Below are positions 1 through 10,053 of a DNA stretch of 56,350 nt, piece by piece. The notes under the pieces were generated by a model. It made no database searches, was not told the origin of the DNA, and worked only from the letters and a program-made list of their open reading frames with translations. This DNA is from Salinivirgaceae bacterium (GTDB lineage Bacteria; Bacteroidota; Bacteroidia; Bacteroidales; SZUA-534): NCBI GenBank assembly GCA_024405635.1, contig JAKSOL010000021.1, forward strand, positions 1-56,350, read 5' to 3'. The stretch's first letter is position 1. Each line of letters starts with the position of its first letter. A program made the position numbers and the translations under genes.

Positions 1-2911
<2,911 letters not shown>

Positions 2912-2937
2912 AAATTCTCAAGTAAAAATATTTGTTG

Positions 2938-2945
2938 CAAAGGTA
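2938..2945 (-). promoter_or_regulatory. Probable -7 box of the collagen-like gene
   Basis: Read on the minus strand the bases are TACCTTTG, an exact match to the Bacteroidota -7 consensus TAnnTTTG, about 27 bp before the ATG at 2911. I see no clear TTTG -33 partner. Confidence 0.5.
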
Positions 2946-2984
2946 GTTATATTATATAGGTATATGAAGTAGTTTGACTTTGTA

Positions 2985-3027
2985 TTTTGACGAAAAAATA
3001 ATTTTCTACGTGATTTCACGTAGAAAA
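2985..3027 (+). repeat. Intergenic repeat copy 1 with a 26-bp palindrome
   Basis: TTTTGACGAAAAAA (2985-2998) is followed by ATTTTCTACGTGATT (3001-3015). The second part lies within a perfect inverted repeat: TTTTCTACGTGA (3002-3013), a 2-base spacer, TCACGTAGAAAA (3016-3027). The first 31 bases recur with two changes, on the opposite strand, at 7985-8015. It lies between the divergent collagen-like gene and phoH. It may be an operator or a dispersed intergenic element; function unknown. Confidence 0.7.
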
Positions 3028-3127
3028 GGTTAGCTGGCAAAAACAATTGTGCTTTTCACTTTTTGAAAGCACATATTCAGTGCATTCTTTTCTGTGCAAA
3101 AACATCATAAAAGTTAGCACTTAATTA

Positions 3128-3135
3128 TAACTTTG
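3128..3135 (+). promoter_or_regulatory. Probable -7 box of phoH-purC
   Basis: TAACTTTG fits TAnnTTTG and ends 20 bp before the phoH ATG. A -33 TTTG is not obvious. Confidence 0.45.
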
Positions 3136-3155
3136 TGGCTTGAAATGCCATAATT

Positions 3156-4100
3156 ATGACAGAGAAATTACTTCAGCTTGATAATATCGAACCTATTGAA
3201 TTATACGGAGTTAAGAATACTCGTTTTGAAATTTTAAAACGAGCTTTTCCTAAAATTCGCATTGTTGCTCGTGATACTGAAATAAAGTTGTTGGGCGATG
3301 AAGAGCAAATTGCCGCATTTGAGAATAAGTTCCGTCAGGTGGTTAATTTTCTCGATAAGTTCAATCGTTTGAGCGACGATGATTTGGTTCAAATATTGAA
3401 CAACGATGGTCATCCAGTTGACAATCAGGCTGAAACTCCCGATTTTATTTTGTTTGGAAACAACGGTCGTGCCATTCGTTCGCGTAGCGATAATCAGCAA
3501 AAAATGGTTAATTCGATTGCTGAAAACGACATGATGTTTGTGCTAGGTCCTGCAGGCTCTGGAAAAACATATACTGCTATTGCATTGGCAGTTAGAGCAT
3601 TGCGCAATAAAGAAGTACGACGCATTGTATTGAGCCGTCCAGCAGTGGAGGCGGGCGAACGGTTGGGATTTTTGCCAGGCGATGTAAAGGAAAAAATTGA
3701 TCCGTATTTGCAACCGCTATACGATGCTCTTAACGATATGATTCCTGCAAAGAAATTAGAGTCGCTTATTGAAGACGGAATAATTCAAATTGCACCTTTG
3801 GCATTTATGCGAGGCCGCACGCTCGACAATGCTTTTGTTATACTCGATGAGGCTCAAAACACCACTTTGGCGCAAATGAAAATGTTTTTGACTCGTATGG
3901 GCCTCAATTCAAAGTTTATAATTACTGGTGATGCAACACAAATCGATTTGCCAAAAACTTCAGATAGCGGTTTGTTACAAGCAATAAAGTTGCTCAACAA
4001 AATTGACGGCATCAGCATTGTTGAATTAACCGATAGCGACATTGTTCGTCACCGTTTGGTGAAGGAGATTGTTAAAGCTTTTGATAGAAATTCGTATTAA
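3156..4100 (+). CDS. phoH: PhoH family ATPase
   Basis: A 314-residue PhoH-like P-loop protein. The Walker A motif GPAGSGKT is at residues 131-138 and the Walker B motif ILDEAQNTT at about 229-237. The stretch [20 protein letters not shown] between them is diagnostic of the family. An N-terminal region of about 110 residues precedes the ATPase core. Length is normal for the family. PhoH proteins are cytoplasmic ATPases linked in various bacteria to RNA metabolism or phosphate stress; the exact role here is not shown. purC starts 11 bp downstream on the same strand, so the two are probably co-transcribed. Confidence 0.93.
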   Translation: MTEKLLQLDNIEPIELYGVKNTRFEILKRAFPKIRIVARDTEIKLLGDEEQIAAFENKFRQVVNFLDKFNRLSDDDLVQILNNDGHPVDNQAETPDFILFGNNGRAIRSRSDNQQKMVNSIAENDMMFVLGPAGSGKTYTAIALAVRALRNKEVRRIVLSRPAVEAGERLGFLPGDVKEKIDPYLQPLYDALNDMIPAKKLESLIEDGIIQIAPLAFMRGRTLDNAFVILDEAQNTTLAQMKMFLTRMGLNSKFIITGDATQIDLPKTSDSGLLQAIKLLNKIDGISIVELTDSDIVRHRLVKEIVKAFDRNSY

Positions 4101-4111
4101 AACATATAACT

Positions 4112-5071
4112 ATGGAAAAGACAATTGTAAAATCAGACTTCAACTTTAGTGGACAAAAAGCCGTTTACAAAGGCAAAGTGCGCGATGTGTATAACATTAA
4201 CGACAAATATTTGGCAATGGTTGTTAGCGACCGTATTTCGGCATTTGACGTTATTTTGCCAAAAGGTATTCCATTTAAAGGTCAAGTTTTGAACCAAATT
4301 GCAGCAAAATTCCTTGATGCAACAGCCGACATTGTTCCAAACTGGAAAGTTGCAAGCCCAGATCCAAATGTTACCATTGGTCACAAATGCGAACCATTTG
4401 CAGTTGAAATGGTTGTTCGTGGTTATTTAACAGGAAGCTCTTGGCGTTTGTATCGCGATGGTGGTCGCGAAATTTGTGGTATTAAGTTGCCTGAGGGTAT
4501 GCGTGAGCATCAAAAATTTGAGCAACCAATCATCACCCCTACAACTAAGGCCGAAATTGGTACTCACGACGAAAACATCTCGCGCGAAGACATTATTAAA
4601 CACGGAATTGTGAGCGCTGAAGATTATGCAAAACTTGAAGAATATACCTTGGCTTTGTTTAAACGTGGTAGCGAAATTGCTGCTAAAATGGGTTTGATTT
4701 TGGTTGATACCAAATACGAGTTCGGTAAAAAAGACGGCCAAATTTACCTTATTGACGAAATTCACACTCCAGATTCCTCTCGCTATTTCTATGCCGAAGG
4801 ATATGAAGAGCGTTTTGCAAAAGGTGAGCAACAAAAACAACTTTCAAAAGAGTTTGTTCGCGAATGGTTGATGGATAATGGATTCCAAGGCAAAGCAGGC
4901 CAACAAGTTCCTGAAATGACTGATGATATTATTAATCAAATTTCAACTCGTTACATTGAACTTTACGAAAACATTGTTGGTGAAAAATTCCAACCAGCCG
5001 ACACTTCACATCTAAACGACCGTATTTTCAATAACGTTGAGAATTATATTAAATCGAACTTGTTAAAATAG
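4112..5071 (+). CDS. purC: Phosphoribosylaminoimidazole-succinocarboxamide (SAICAR) synthase
   Basis: The enzyme joins CAIR and aspartate using ATP to give SAICAR in de novo purine synthesis. The N-terminal ATP-binding signature is GKVRDVYN at about residues 21-28, followed by [12 protein letters not shown] and by [10 protein letters not shown] near residue 105. [14 protein letters not shown] near residue 213 is the second conserved family block. At 319 residues it is the longer form, with a C-terminal extension compared with the roughly 240-residue E. coli enzyme. Start chosen at the ATG just after phoH. A hairpin terminator follows. Confidence 0.96.
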   Translation: MEKTIVKSDFNFSGQKAVYKGKVRDVYNINDKYLAMVVSDRISAFDVILPKGIPFKGQVLNQIAAKFLDATADIVPNWKVASPDPNVTIGHKCEPFAVEMVVRGYLTGSSWRLYRDGGREICGIKLPEGMREHQKFEQPIITPTTKAEIGTHDENISREDIIKHGIVSAEDYAKLEEYTLALFKRGSEIAAKMGLILVDTKYEFGKKDGQIYLIDEIHTPDSSRYFYAEGYEERFAKGEQQKQLSKEFVREWLMDNGFQGKAGQQVPEMTDDIINQISTRYIELYENIVGEKFQPADTSHLNDRIFNNVENYIKSNLLK

Positions 5072-5091
5072 TTTGGTTATTTAAAAGCAAT

Positions 5092-5132
5092 AAGGGTCGC
5101 TTCGAGTTGTCGGGGCGGCTCTTTTGTTTTTA
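5092..5132 (+). terminator. Terminator after purC
   Basis: AGGGTCGC (5093-5100) pairs with GCGGCTCT (5115-5122), using G-U pairs, and is followed by a T-rich run. Confidence 0.6.
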
Positions 5133-5181
5133 TTGGCTTTGGATGCAAATACTTTTTGGTTGTTGGCTCAACACATTTTTC

Positions 5182-5189
5182 TACCTTTG
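5182..5189 (+). promoter_or_regulatory. -7 box of the tRNA-Gly gene
   Basis: TACCTTTG lies 10 bp before the mature tRNA 5' end. A TTG about 19 bp upstream could serve as the -33 element. Confidence 0.55.
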
Positions 5190-5199
5190 CCAAGTCAAT

Positions 5200-5272
5200 G
5201 CGGGAGTAGCTCAGTTGGTAGAGCATAAGCTTCCCAAGCTTAGGGCCGCGGGTTCGAGTCCCGTTTCCCGCT
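5200..5272 (+). tRNA. tRNA-Gly(CCC)
   Basis: A 73-nt cloverleaf. The acceptor stem pairs GCGGGAG with TTCCCGC. The D arm is AGCTCAGTTGGTAGAGC. The anticodon stem TAAGC/GCTTA encloses the loop TTCCCAA, giving anticodon CCC (codon GGG). The T arm contains GGTTCGAGTCC. The discriminator is T and the 3' CCA is not encoded. Confidence 0.95.
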
Positions 5273-5282
5273 CTTAATAAAA

Positions 5283-5315
5283 AAGCCTTGAAAATTTAGT
5301 TTTCAAGGCTTTTTT
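5283..5315. terminator. Two-way terminator between tRNA-Gly and ribD
   Basis: A perfect 12-bp stem, AAGCCTTGAAAA (5283-5294) with TTTTCAAGGCTT (5300-5311), has T-runs usable on both strands between convergent genes. Confidence 0.85.
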
Positions 5316-5344
5316 TGTTTTTGATAAATGATGTTTGTTATTGC

Positions 5345-6388
5345 CTATTGAGGCATAATTCTTTCAAGTTTAATATCGCCTATATTTTCCGAACTTATTA
5401 TTTTGCCTCCAATTTTAGGAGCGGCAACGCCTCGCCCAATTTGCATTGGTGCTGTAAATACTCGGGCTTCGTCCCACAATTCGGCATCAATAAACGATTG
5501 CAAAAGTTTGCACCCACCTTCAACAAAAAGTTGGTTTACACCAACGCAGTAGAGCAAATCCATCAATTCGGGAAAAAGGTTGTCCCAATTAAACTGAATA
5601 CGTTTGTCGTTTCCGCTATTTTCGTTTCGAAGTTGATTTAAAATCCATGTAGTTTGGCTTTGATCAAACATGTGCAGTTCCCAAGGCAATTGCAAGTTTC
5701 GGTCAGTAACAATGCGCAATGGGCTGGGGCCGTTGCAGTTGCGAACGTCAAGACGAGGATTGTCAAGTAATGCAGTGTTGAATCCTACCATTATTGCTCC
5801 CGACTCGCTACGCCAGCTATGAACCAATGTGCGGCAAGCTTCGTCGGTAATGAGCAGTGGGGCAGTGCTGTTGTCGGTTCTTACGGCATCAATGTAACCA
5901 TCGGACGTTTGAGCCCATTTTAGCATAACGTATGGTCTGCGTTTTTGCTGAAAAGTGATGAATGCGTGATTTAGTTCTTCGCATTCGGCTCTTAAAACAT
6001 TTTCAACCACTTCAATGCCCGCATCGCGTAACTTTTTGATGCCCATGCCGTTAACTTTTGCAAAAGGATCTTGCATGCCCACCACTACGCGAGGAATTTG
6101 GTTGGCAATAATCAAATCGGCACAAGGAGGAGTCTTTCCATAATGGCAACAAGGTTCAAGACTTACGTAAATGGTCGATTGTTTTAACAAACTTTTGTCA
6201 ACCACTGATGCAATAGCATTTACTTCGGCATGAGGTTCGCCACATTTATGATGAAATCCTTCACCAATAATCTGACCGTTATGAACCACCACTGCGCCTA
6301 CCATTGGGTTGGGCGATGCGTTGCTTCCTGCAAGTCGAGCTAACTCAATGCAGCGCTTCATGAAATATTCGTCGCTTTGTGTCTTCAT
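5345..6388 (-). CDS. ribD: Riboflavin biosynthesis deaminase/reductase RibD
   Basis: A bifunctional enzyme: the N-terminal half deaminates the pyrimidine made by GTP cyclohydrolase II, and the C-terminal half reduces its ribose with NADPH. The deaminase zinc site is visible as HAEVNAI (His 53, Glu 55) and PCCHYGKTPPC (Cys 80 and Cys 89). The reductase half begins near residue 150 (RPYVMLKWAQTSDG) and ends with LFVEGGCKLLQSF. Length 347 matches the family. It is divergent from prmC with only 21 bp between the two start codons, so the promoter regions overlap. Confidence 0.95.
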   Translation of the reverse strand: MKTQSDEYFMKRCIELARLAGSNASPNPMVGAVVVHNGQIIGEGFHHKCGEPHAEVNAIASVVDKSLLKQSTIYVSLEPCCHYGKTPPCADLIIANQIPRVVVGMQDPFAKVNGMGIKKLRDAGIEVVENVLRAECEELNHAFITFQQKRRPYVMLKWAQTSDGYIDAVRTDNSTAPLLITDEACRTLVHSWRSESGAIMVGFNTALLDNPRLDVRNCNGPSPLRIVTDRNLQLPWELHMFDQSQTTWILNQLRNENSGNDKRIQFNWDNLFPELMDLLYCVGVNQLFVEGGCKLLQSFIDAELWDEARVFTAPMQIGRGVAAPKIGGKIISSENIGDIKLERIMPQ

Positions 6389-6404
6389 TTATAAATTAAA
6401 TTTG
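6376..6404 (+). promoter_or_regulatory. Promoter of prmC-recX, overlapping the ribD start
   Basis: TTTG (6376-6379), a 17-bp spacer and TAAATTTG (6397-6404) form a complete Bacteroidota sigma-70-type promoter. It ends only 5 bp before the prmC ATG at 6410, so the transcript could be nearly or wholly leaderless. The -33 box lies inside the first codons of ribD. Confidence 0.55.
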
Positions 6405-6409
6405 CCCGT

Positions 6410-7273
6410 ATGAACGGAACATTGACTTCAATTCAAAAACAAATCTGTCAACAACTGTCAAGTATCTATACTTTGGCAGAATGTCGCATTATAGCAGCCG
6501 AATTGCTAGAGAATCAAGGTTTCTCGCGAACTCAGCAACTTGCGTTTGGCGACACAAAGGTATCAAATATCGTTGCTGAACAAATTGCTATGCAAGTGTT
6601 GCGTTTGCTTAACCACGAACCACTGCAGTATGTTATTGGTTACGAGTGGTTTATGGGATATAAGTTTAATGTTGCACCAGGCGTGCTGATACCTAGACCT
6701 GAAACGGAAGAGTTGGTTCAGCGTATAGTTGATACTGTGGGTAATTTGCAACAACACAGCGTGTTAGATGTTGGCACAGGTAGTGGGTGCATTGCCATTT
6801 CGTTAAATAAATTGCTGGACAGCAGTTCGGTGTATGCTATTGATTTTTCAGCCGATGCCATTGCCATTGCAAAACAAAATGCTGAGCAAAACAATGCCCA
6901 AGTTGAGTTTGTTTGCCAATCGATTTTTGACGATAATTTGCCGTTTAAACCGCAACAATTCAGTGTTATTGTTAGTAATCCGCCGTATGTTACCGAAAAC
7001 GAGCGTTACTCAATGGAACCAAATGTTTTGAATTGGGAACCGCATTCGGCCTTATTTGTCCCAAACGACAATCCGTTGTTGTTTTATAAACGTATTGCAG
7101 AATGTGCATCAATTTGGCTCAAGAACAATGGCTGGTTGTTTTTCGAGATAAATAGAATGTTTGGTTCTGAAACTGTGCAAATGCTTGGCAACTTGGGCTA
7201 TAAAAAAGTTGAAGTAATAAAAGACATTAGCGGGAACGATAGAATAGTGATGGCTAAATGGAACGTAGAATAA
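6410..7273 (+). CDS. prmC: Peptide chain release factor N5-glutamine methyltransferase
   Basis: Methylates the glutamine of the GGQ motif in release factors RF1 and RF2 using S-adenosylmethionine. The SAM-binding motif DVGTGSGCIAI is at about residues 120-130 and the catalytic NPPY at 190-193. The N-terminal helical domain includes PLQYVIGYEWF near residue 71. Length 287 is normal. Its 3' end overlaps recX by 16 bp, so translation is probably coupled. Confidence 0.95.
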   Translation: MNGTLTSIQKQICQQLSSIYTLAECRIIAAELLENQGFSRTQQLAFGDTKVSNIVAEQIAMQVLRLLNHEPLQYVIGYEWFMGYKFNVAPGVLIPRPETEELVQRIVDTVGNLQQHSVLDVGTGSGCIAISLNKLLDSSSVYAIDFSADAIAIAKQNAEQNNAQVEFVCQSIFDDNLPFKPQQFSVIVSNPPYVTENERYSMEPNVLNWEPHSALFVPNDNPLLFYKRIAECASIWLKNNGWLFFEINRMFGSETVQMLGNLGYKKVEVIKDISGNDRIVMAKWNVE

Positions 7274-7767
7274 GTTTTGAGTGGGCAATGAATAAATGTA
7301 TGGAACTTGCTTCGCGTGGCGAGGTTTGTTCTTTTGACATTGAGCAAAAACTAAAACGTTGGGGATTAGCAACTAACGATATTGATAAAATTATTGATCG
7401 ATTGATTGACGAAAAATATGTTGACAATCAACGTTATGCTGAAGCTTATGTGCGCGACAAAACGCGTTTTAACCATTGGGGTCGAATAAAAACAACTATG
7501 ATGTTGCGCCAAAAACGCATCAGCCAAACAACAATTAACAAGGCTTTTGATGAACTGAACGACAACGATTATTATGCCGCAATGGAGCACGAACTGCTAA
7601 AAAAAATGCGACAGCATAAGGCGCTACCTAAGTTTGAGCGAAACCAAAAGTCAGCATATTATGTAATACAAAAGGGCTTTGAACCGTTGTTGGTTTTCGA
7701 TTCGATAAGCAAGACCGAAAAACTACTTGATGAAGAGGAGTGCAGTTCCCCAAACGATTATGAGTAA
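7258..7767 (+). CDS. recX: RecX family regulatory protein
   Basis: A 169-residue protein with three-helix repeats typical of RecX, an inhibitor or modulator of RecA filaments: SFEWAMNKCMELASRGEVCS, then IDRLIDEKYVDNQRYAEAYV, then RIKTTMMLRQKRIS. The second repeat carries the characteristic LIDEKYVDNQRYA signature. recA is not adjacent. It overlaps both prmC upstream and the next small gene downstream (8 bp), giving a three-gene unit. Confidence 0.88.
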   Translation: MERRISFEWAMNKCMELASRGEVCSFDIEQKLKRWGLATNDIDKIIDRLIDEKYVDNQRYAEAYVRDKTRFNHWGRIKTTMMLRQKRISQTTINKAFDELNDNDYYAAMEHELLKKMRQHKALPKFERNQKSAYYVIQKGFEPLLVFDSISKTEKLLDEEECSSPNDYE

Positions 7768-7963
7768 ATATGAAAAACTATGGCAGCATATTGCTGCAAC
7801 TACACAATCTGAGCTGATTCTAACTTTTGCCGAAATTGAACAGATTGCAGGCGTGCCAATTGACCATTCGTTTTTGAGGTATAAAAAAGAACTTATTGAT
7901 TATGGTTGGCAGGTTAAAAGCATTAGCCTAAAAAGCAACAAAATGACTTTTGTCAAGAAATAA
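7760..7963 (+). CDS. Small DUF7662-like protein
   Basis: A 67-residue protein starting MSKYEKLWQHI. The order KYEKLW..I, LTFAEIEQIAG, a W in the middle and a final MTFVKK agrees with the small DUF7662 domain, whose function is unknown. I chose the ATG at 7760, which overlaps the recX stop (ATGAGTAA), rather than an earlier in-frame ATG at 7727, because the conserved part begins here and the overlap suggests coupling. Confidence 0.65.
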   Translation: MSKYEKLWQHIAATTQSELILTFAEIEQIAGVPIDHSFLRYKKELIDYGWQVKSISLKSNKMTFVKK

Positions 7964-7984
7964 TATGCAATTTCGTTTACGTAG

Positions 7985-8015
7985 AATCACGTAGAAAATG
8001 CTTTTTTCGTCAAAA
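7985..8015 (-). repeat. Intergenic repeat copy 2
   Basis: Read on the minus strand: TTTTGACGAAAAAA, two bases (GC instead of TA), then ATTTTCTACGTGATT, matching 2985-3015 at 29 of 31 positions. The palindrome is not kept; instead CTACGT is repeated directly just beyond (CTACGTGATTCTACGTA). Confidence 0.7.
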
Positions 8016-8149
8016 GTCCTCCATTTCCTATTGTATCTATTGTTTAAAAGCACACATTTGCCTTCGGTTTTTCACCAAAAGTGTTCAATGACATACGTGC
8101 TAACAAGGAATAAACGATTAATCCCTTCAACATTCATTCTCAAAAACAA

Positions 8150-8279
8150 CAATTAAACCTTTTAGTCGGTATTAGCACTTTTGGATTGGTGGAGTCAATC
8201 GTACTCTGCTGAACAGTTTTAATGGTTTTTTCATTCTTCAAGATACGCTGGGAAACAATGGCCAACGTATCTTTTTTTT
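8150..8279 (+). ncRNA. Candidate structured small RNA
   Basis: ATTAAA (about 8153) can pair with TTTAAT (about 8218), TTAGTCGGTA with TACTCTGCTGAA (with bulges), and GATTG with CAATC around the loop GTGGAGT, giving one long irregular hairpin. It is followed by a strong terminator. No coding frame explains it. The shape loosely recalls 6S-type RNAs, but I cannot assign a family, and no clear -7 box was found upstream. Confidence 0.35.
8240..8279 (+). terminator. Intrinsic terminator of the candidate RNA
   Basis: AAGATACG (8240-8247) pairs with CGTATCTT (8266-8273), with an inner TGG/CCA pair, followed by a run of eight T. Confidence 0.8.
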
Positions 8280-8313
8280 GTGTGTTTTTTTGAAATGTAG
8301 TCGCAAACGGGCA

Positions 8314-8346
8314 TAAAAAAAGAGGCCTCGTTGCAGAGACCTCTTT
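8314..8346 (-). terminator. Terminator of guaB
   Basis: AAAGAGGCCTC (8319-8329) pairs with GAGACCTCTTT (8336-8346). On the minus strand the stem is followed by a T-run (the A-run at 8314-8320). Confidence 0.8.
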
Positions 8347-8371
8347 ATATTGATAATCTTTAGTACAAAAC

Positions 8372-9865
8372 TTATTCTTGATTTTTAAGAACTACATCGT
8401 GAGCGCCGCCCTCAATAATTGAAGTTGACGACACAAGTGTAATTTTGGCATTTGTTTGTAGTTCGTCAATGGTAAGAGCTCCGCAACTGCACATAGTAGC
8501 TTTAACTTTGCCAAGAGTAACCATTAGGTTATCTTTCATTTTGCCAGCATAAGGCACGTAACTATCAACTCCCTCTTCAAATTTTAGAGCAGAGTCGCCG
8601 CCCATATCGTAGCGTTGCCAGTTTTTTGCACGGTTTGAACCTTCGCCCCAATATTCTTTCATAATGCGGTTGCCAATGGTAACTTTTTTGGTAGGCGACT
8701 CGTCGAAACGAGCAAAGTAACGACCCATCATCAAAAAGTCGGCACCCATAGCTAAAGCTAGTACCATGTGGTAGTCTTGAACAAGGCCACCATCGCTACA
8801 AATTGGAACGTAAATGCCAGTTTTTTTGAAGTACTCGTCACGAGCAGCAGCAACTTCAATTACCGATGTTGCTTGACCGCGACCAATACCTTTTTGCTCG
8901 CGGGTGATGCAAATTGAACCACCACCAATACCTATTTTGATAAAATCAGCGCCTGCTGCTACAAGGTAATCAAAGCCTTCTTTATCAACAATGTTGCCTG
9001 CTCCTACTTTTACTTTGTCGCCATAGGTGCTTTTAATCCAAGTTAGGGTTTCTTTTTGCCATTCAGAGTAACCGTCGCTTGAGTCGATGCAAAGCACATC
9101 AACACCTGCCTCAATAAGGGCTGGAACGCGCTCTTTGTAGTCGCGTGTATTAATTCCTGCACCAACCATCAATTTTTTGTTGCTATCTGATAGTTCGTTT
9201 GGATTTTCGTGGTGGCTATCGTAGTCTTTGCGGAATACAAAACATTTAAGGTTTTGCTCGTCGTCAATAATTGGTAGTGCGTTTAGTTTGTTTTCCCAAA
9301 TAATTTGGTTGGCATCGCTCAAAGTAATTCCATGTTTACCAACTGTAAGTTTTTCAAATGGAGTCATGTGAGCCGATACTTTGTTGTTCAAACTATCTTT
9401 GTCTAAGCGATAGTCGCGGCTTGTAATCATGCCTAGCAATTTTCCGTTTGCTGAACCATCGTGGGTAACACCAATTGTTGAGTGTCCAGTTTTTTGTATC
9501 AATGCAAGCACGTCTTTTAAGGTGTCTTCTGGAGTAACGTTTGAGTCGCTTGTTACAAAACCTGCTTTAAACATTTTAACCTTGCGAACCATTTCGGCTT
9601 GCGAGGCAATTGGCTGCGAACCAAAGATAAAAGACAAGCCTCCGTTGCGTGCAAGTTCAATGGCTAAGCCCGAGTCTGAAACTGACTGCATAATTGCTGA
9701 CACTAGTGGAATGTTTAGTGTTATTGCAGGTTCCTCTCCTTTTTTGAATTTTACCAATGGGGTTTTCAGCGACACGTTTGCTGGTGTGCATTTTGTGGTT
9801 GTCAATCCGGGAATAAGCAGGTATTCGCCGAATGTTCTTGATACCTCGTTAACGAACTTTGCCAT
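8372..9865 (-). CDS. guaB: IMP dehydrogenase, Tritrichomonas-like clade
   Basis: Oxidises IMP to XMP with NAD, the first step towards GTP. The catalytic loop [13 protein letters not shown] places the nucleophile at Cys 319; the mobile flap carries RYD at 418-420 (Arg 418, Tyr 419). Two CBS-type segments lie between about residues 105 and 220. Length 497. The sequence closely follows my recollection of the IMP dehydrogenase of the protozoan Tritrichomonas foetus, including identical numbering of Cys 319, Arg 418 and Tyr 419 and of the mycophenolate-selectivity residues Lys 310 and Glu 431. It does not look like the ordinary bacterial GuaB. The gene stands alone with its own terminator. Confidence 0.93.
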   Translation of the reverse strand: MAKFVNEVSRTFGEYLLIPGLTTTKCTPANVSLKTPLVKFKKGEEPAITLNIPLVSAIMQSVSDSGLAIELARNGGLSFIFGSQPIASQAEMVRKVKMFKAGFVTSDSNVTPEDTLKDVLALIQKTGHSTIGVTHDGSANGKLLGMITSRDYRLDKDSLNNKVSAHMTPFEKLTVGKHGITLSDANQIIWENKLNALPIIDDEQNLKCFVFRKDYDSHHENPNELSDSNKKLMVGAGINTRDYKERVPALIEAGVDVLCIDSSDGYSEWQKETLTWIKSTYGDKVKVGAGNIVDKEGFDYLVAAGADFIKIGIGGGSICITREQKGIGRGQATSVIEVAAARDEYFKKTGIYVPICSDGGLVQDYHMVLALAMGADFLMMGRYFARFDESPTKKVTIGNRIMKEYWGEGSNRAKNWQRYDMGGDSALKFEEGVDSYVPYAGKMKDNLMVTLGKVKATMCSCGALTIDELQTNAKITLVSSTSIIEGGAHDVVLKNQE

Positions 9866-9990
9866 AGTATTTGTTGATTAGATTATCGTAAAAAAAATTT
9901 CGGCGAATTTAGGCTTTTTAGAGTTGTTCGCAAAGTTTAGTTTGCTCCAAAAACGCACAAAAATTCTATTGTTGGTTAGTTGACATAAAA

Positions 9991-10024
9991 AAGTCGGAGT
10001 AAGTTTCCTCGCTCCGACTTCATC
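9991..10024 (-). terminator. Terminator of the outer-membrane receptor gene
   Basis: AAGTCGGAG (9991-9999) pairs with CTCCGACTT (10012-10020). On the minus strand it is followed by a T-run (A-run at about 9986-9992). Confidence 0.75.
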
Positions 10025-10053
10025 TCTATGGGTCAATAAAAAAAACTGTGTGT

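Larger units (their letters stand above)
7964..8371. other. 408-bp gap with repeat, possible RNA and two hairpins
   Basis: No protein gene seen. Left to right it holds copy 2 of the intergenic repeat (7985-8015), an AT-rich stretch, a segment able to fold into a long bulged hairpin (about 8150-8220), a plus-strand terminator (8240-8279), and the guaB terminator on the minus strand (8314-8346). Confidence 0.7.
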
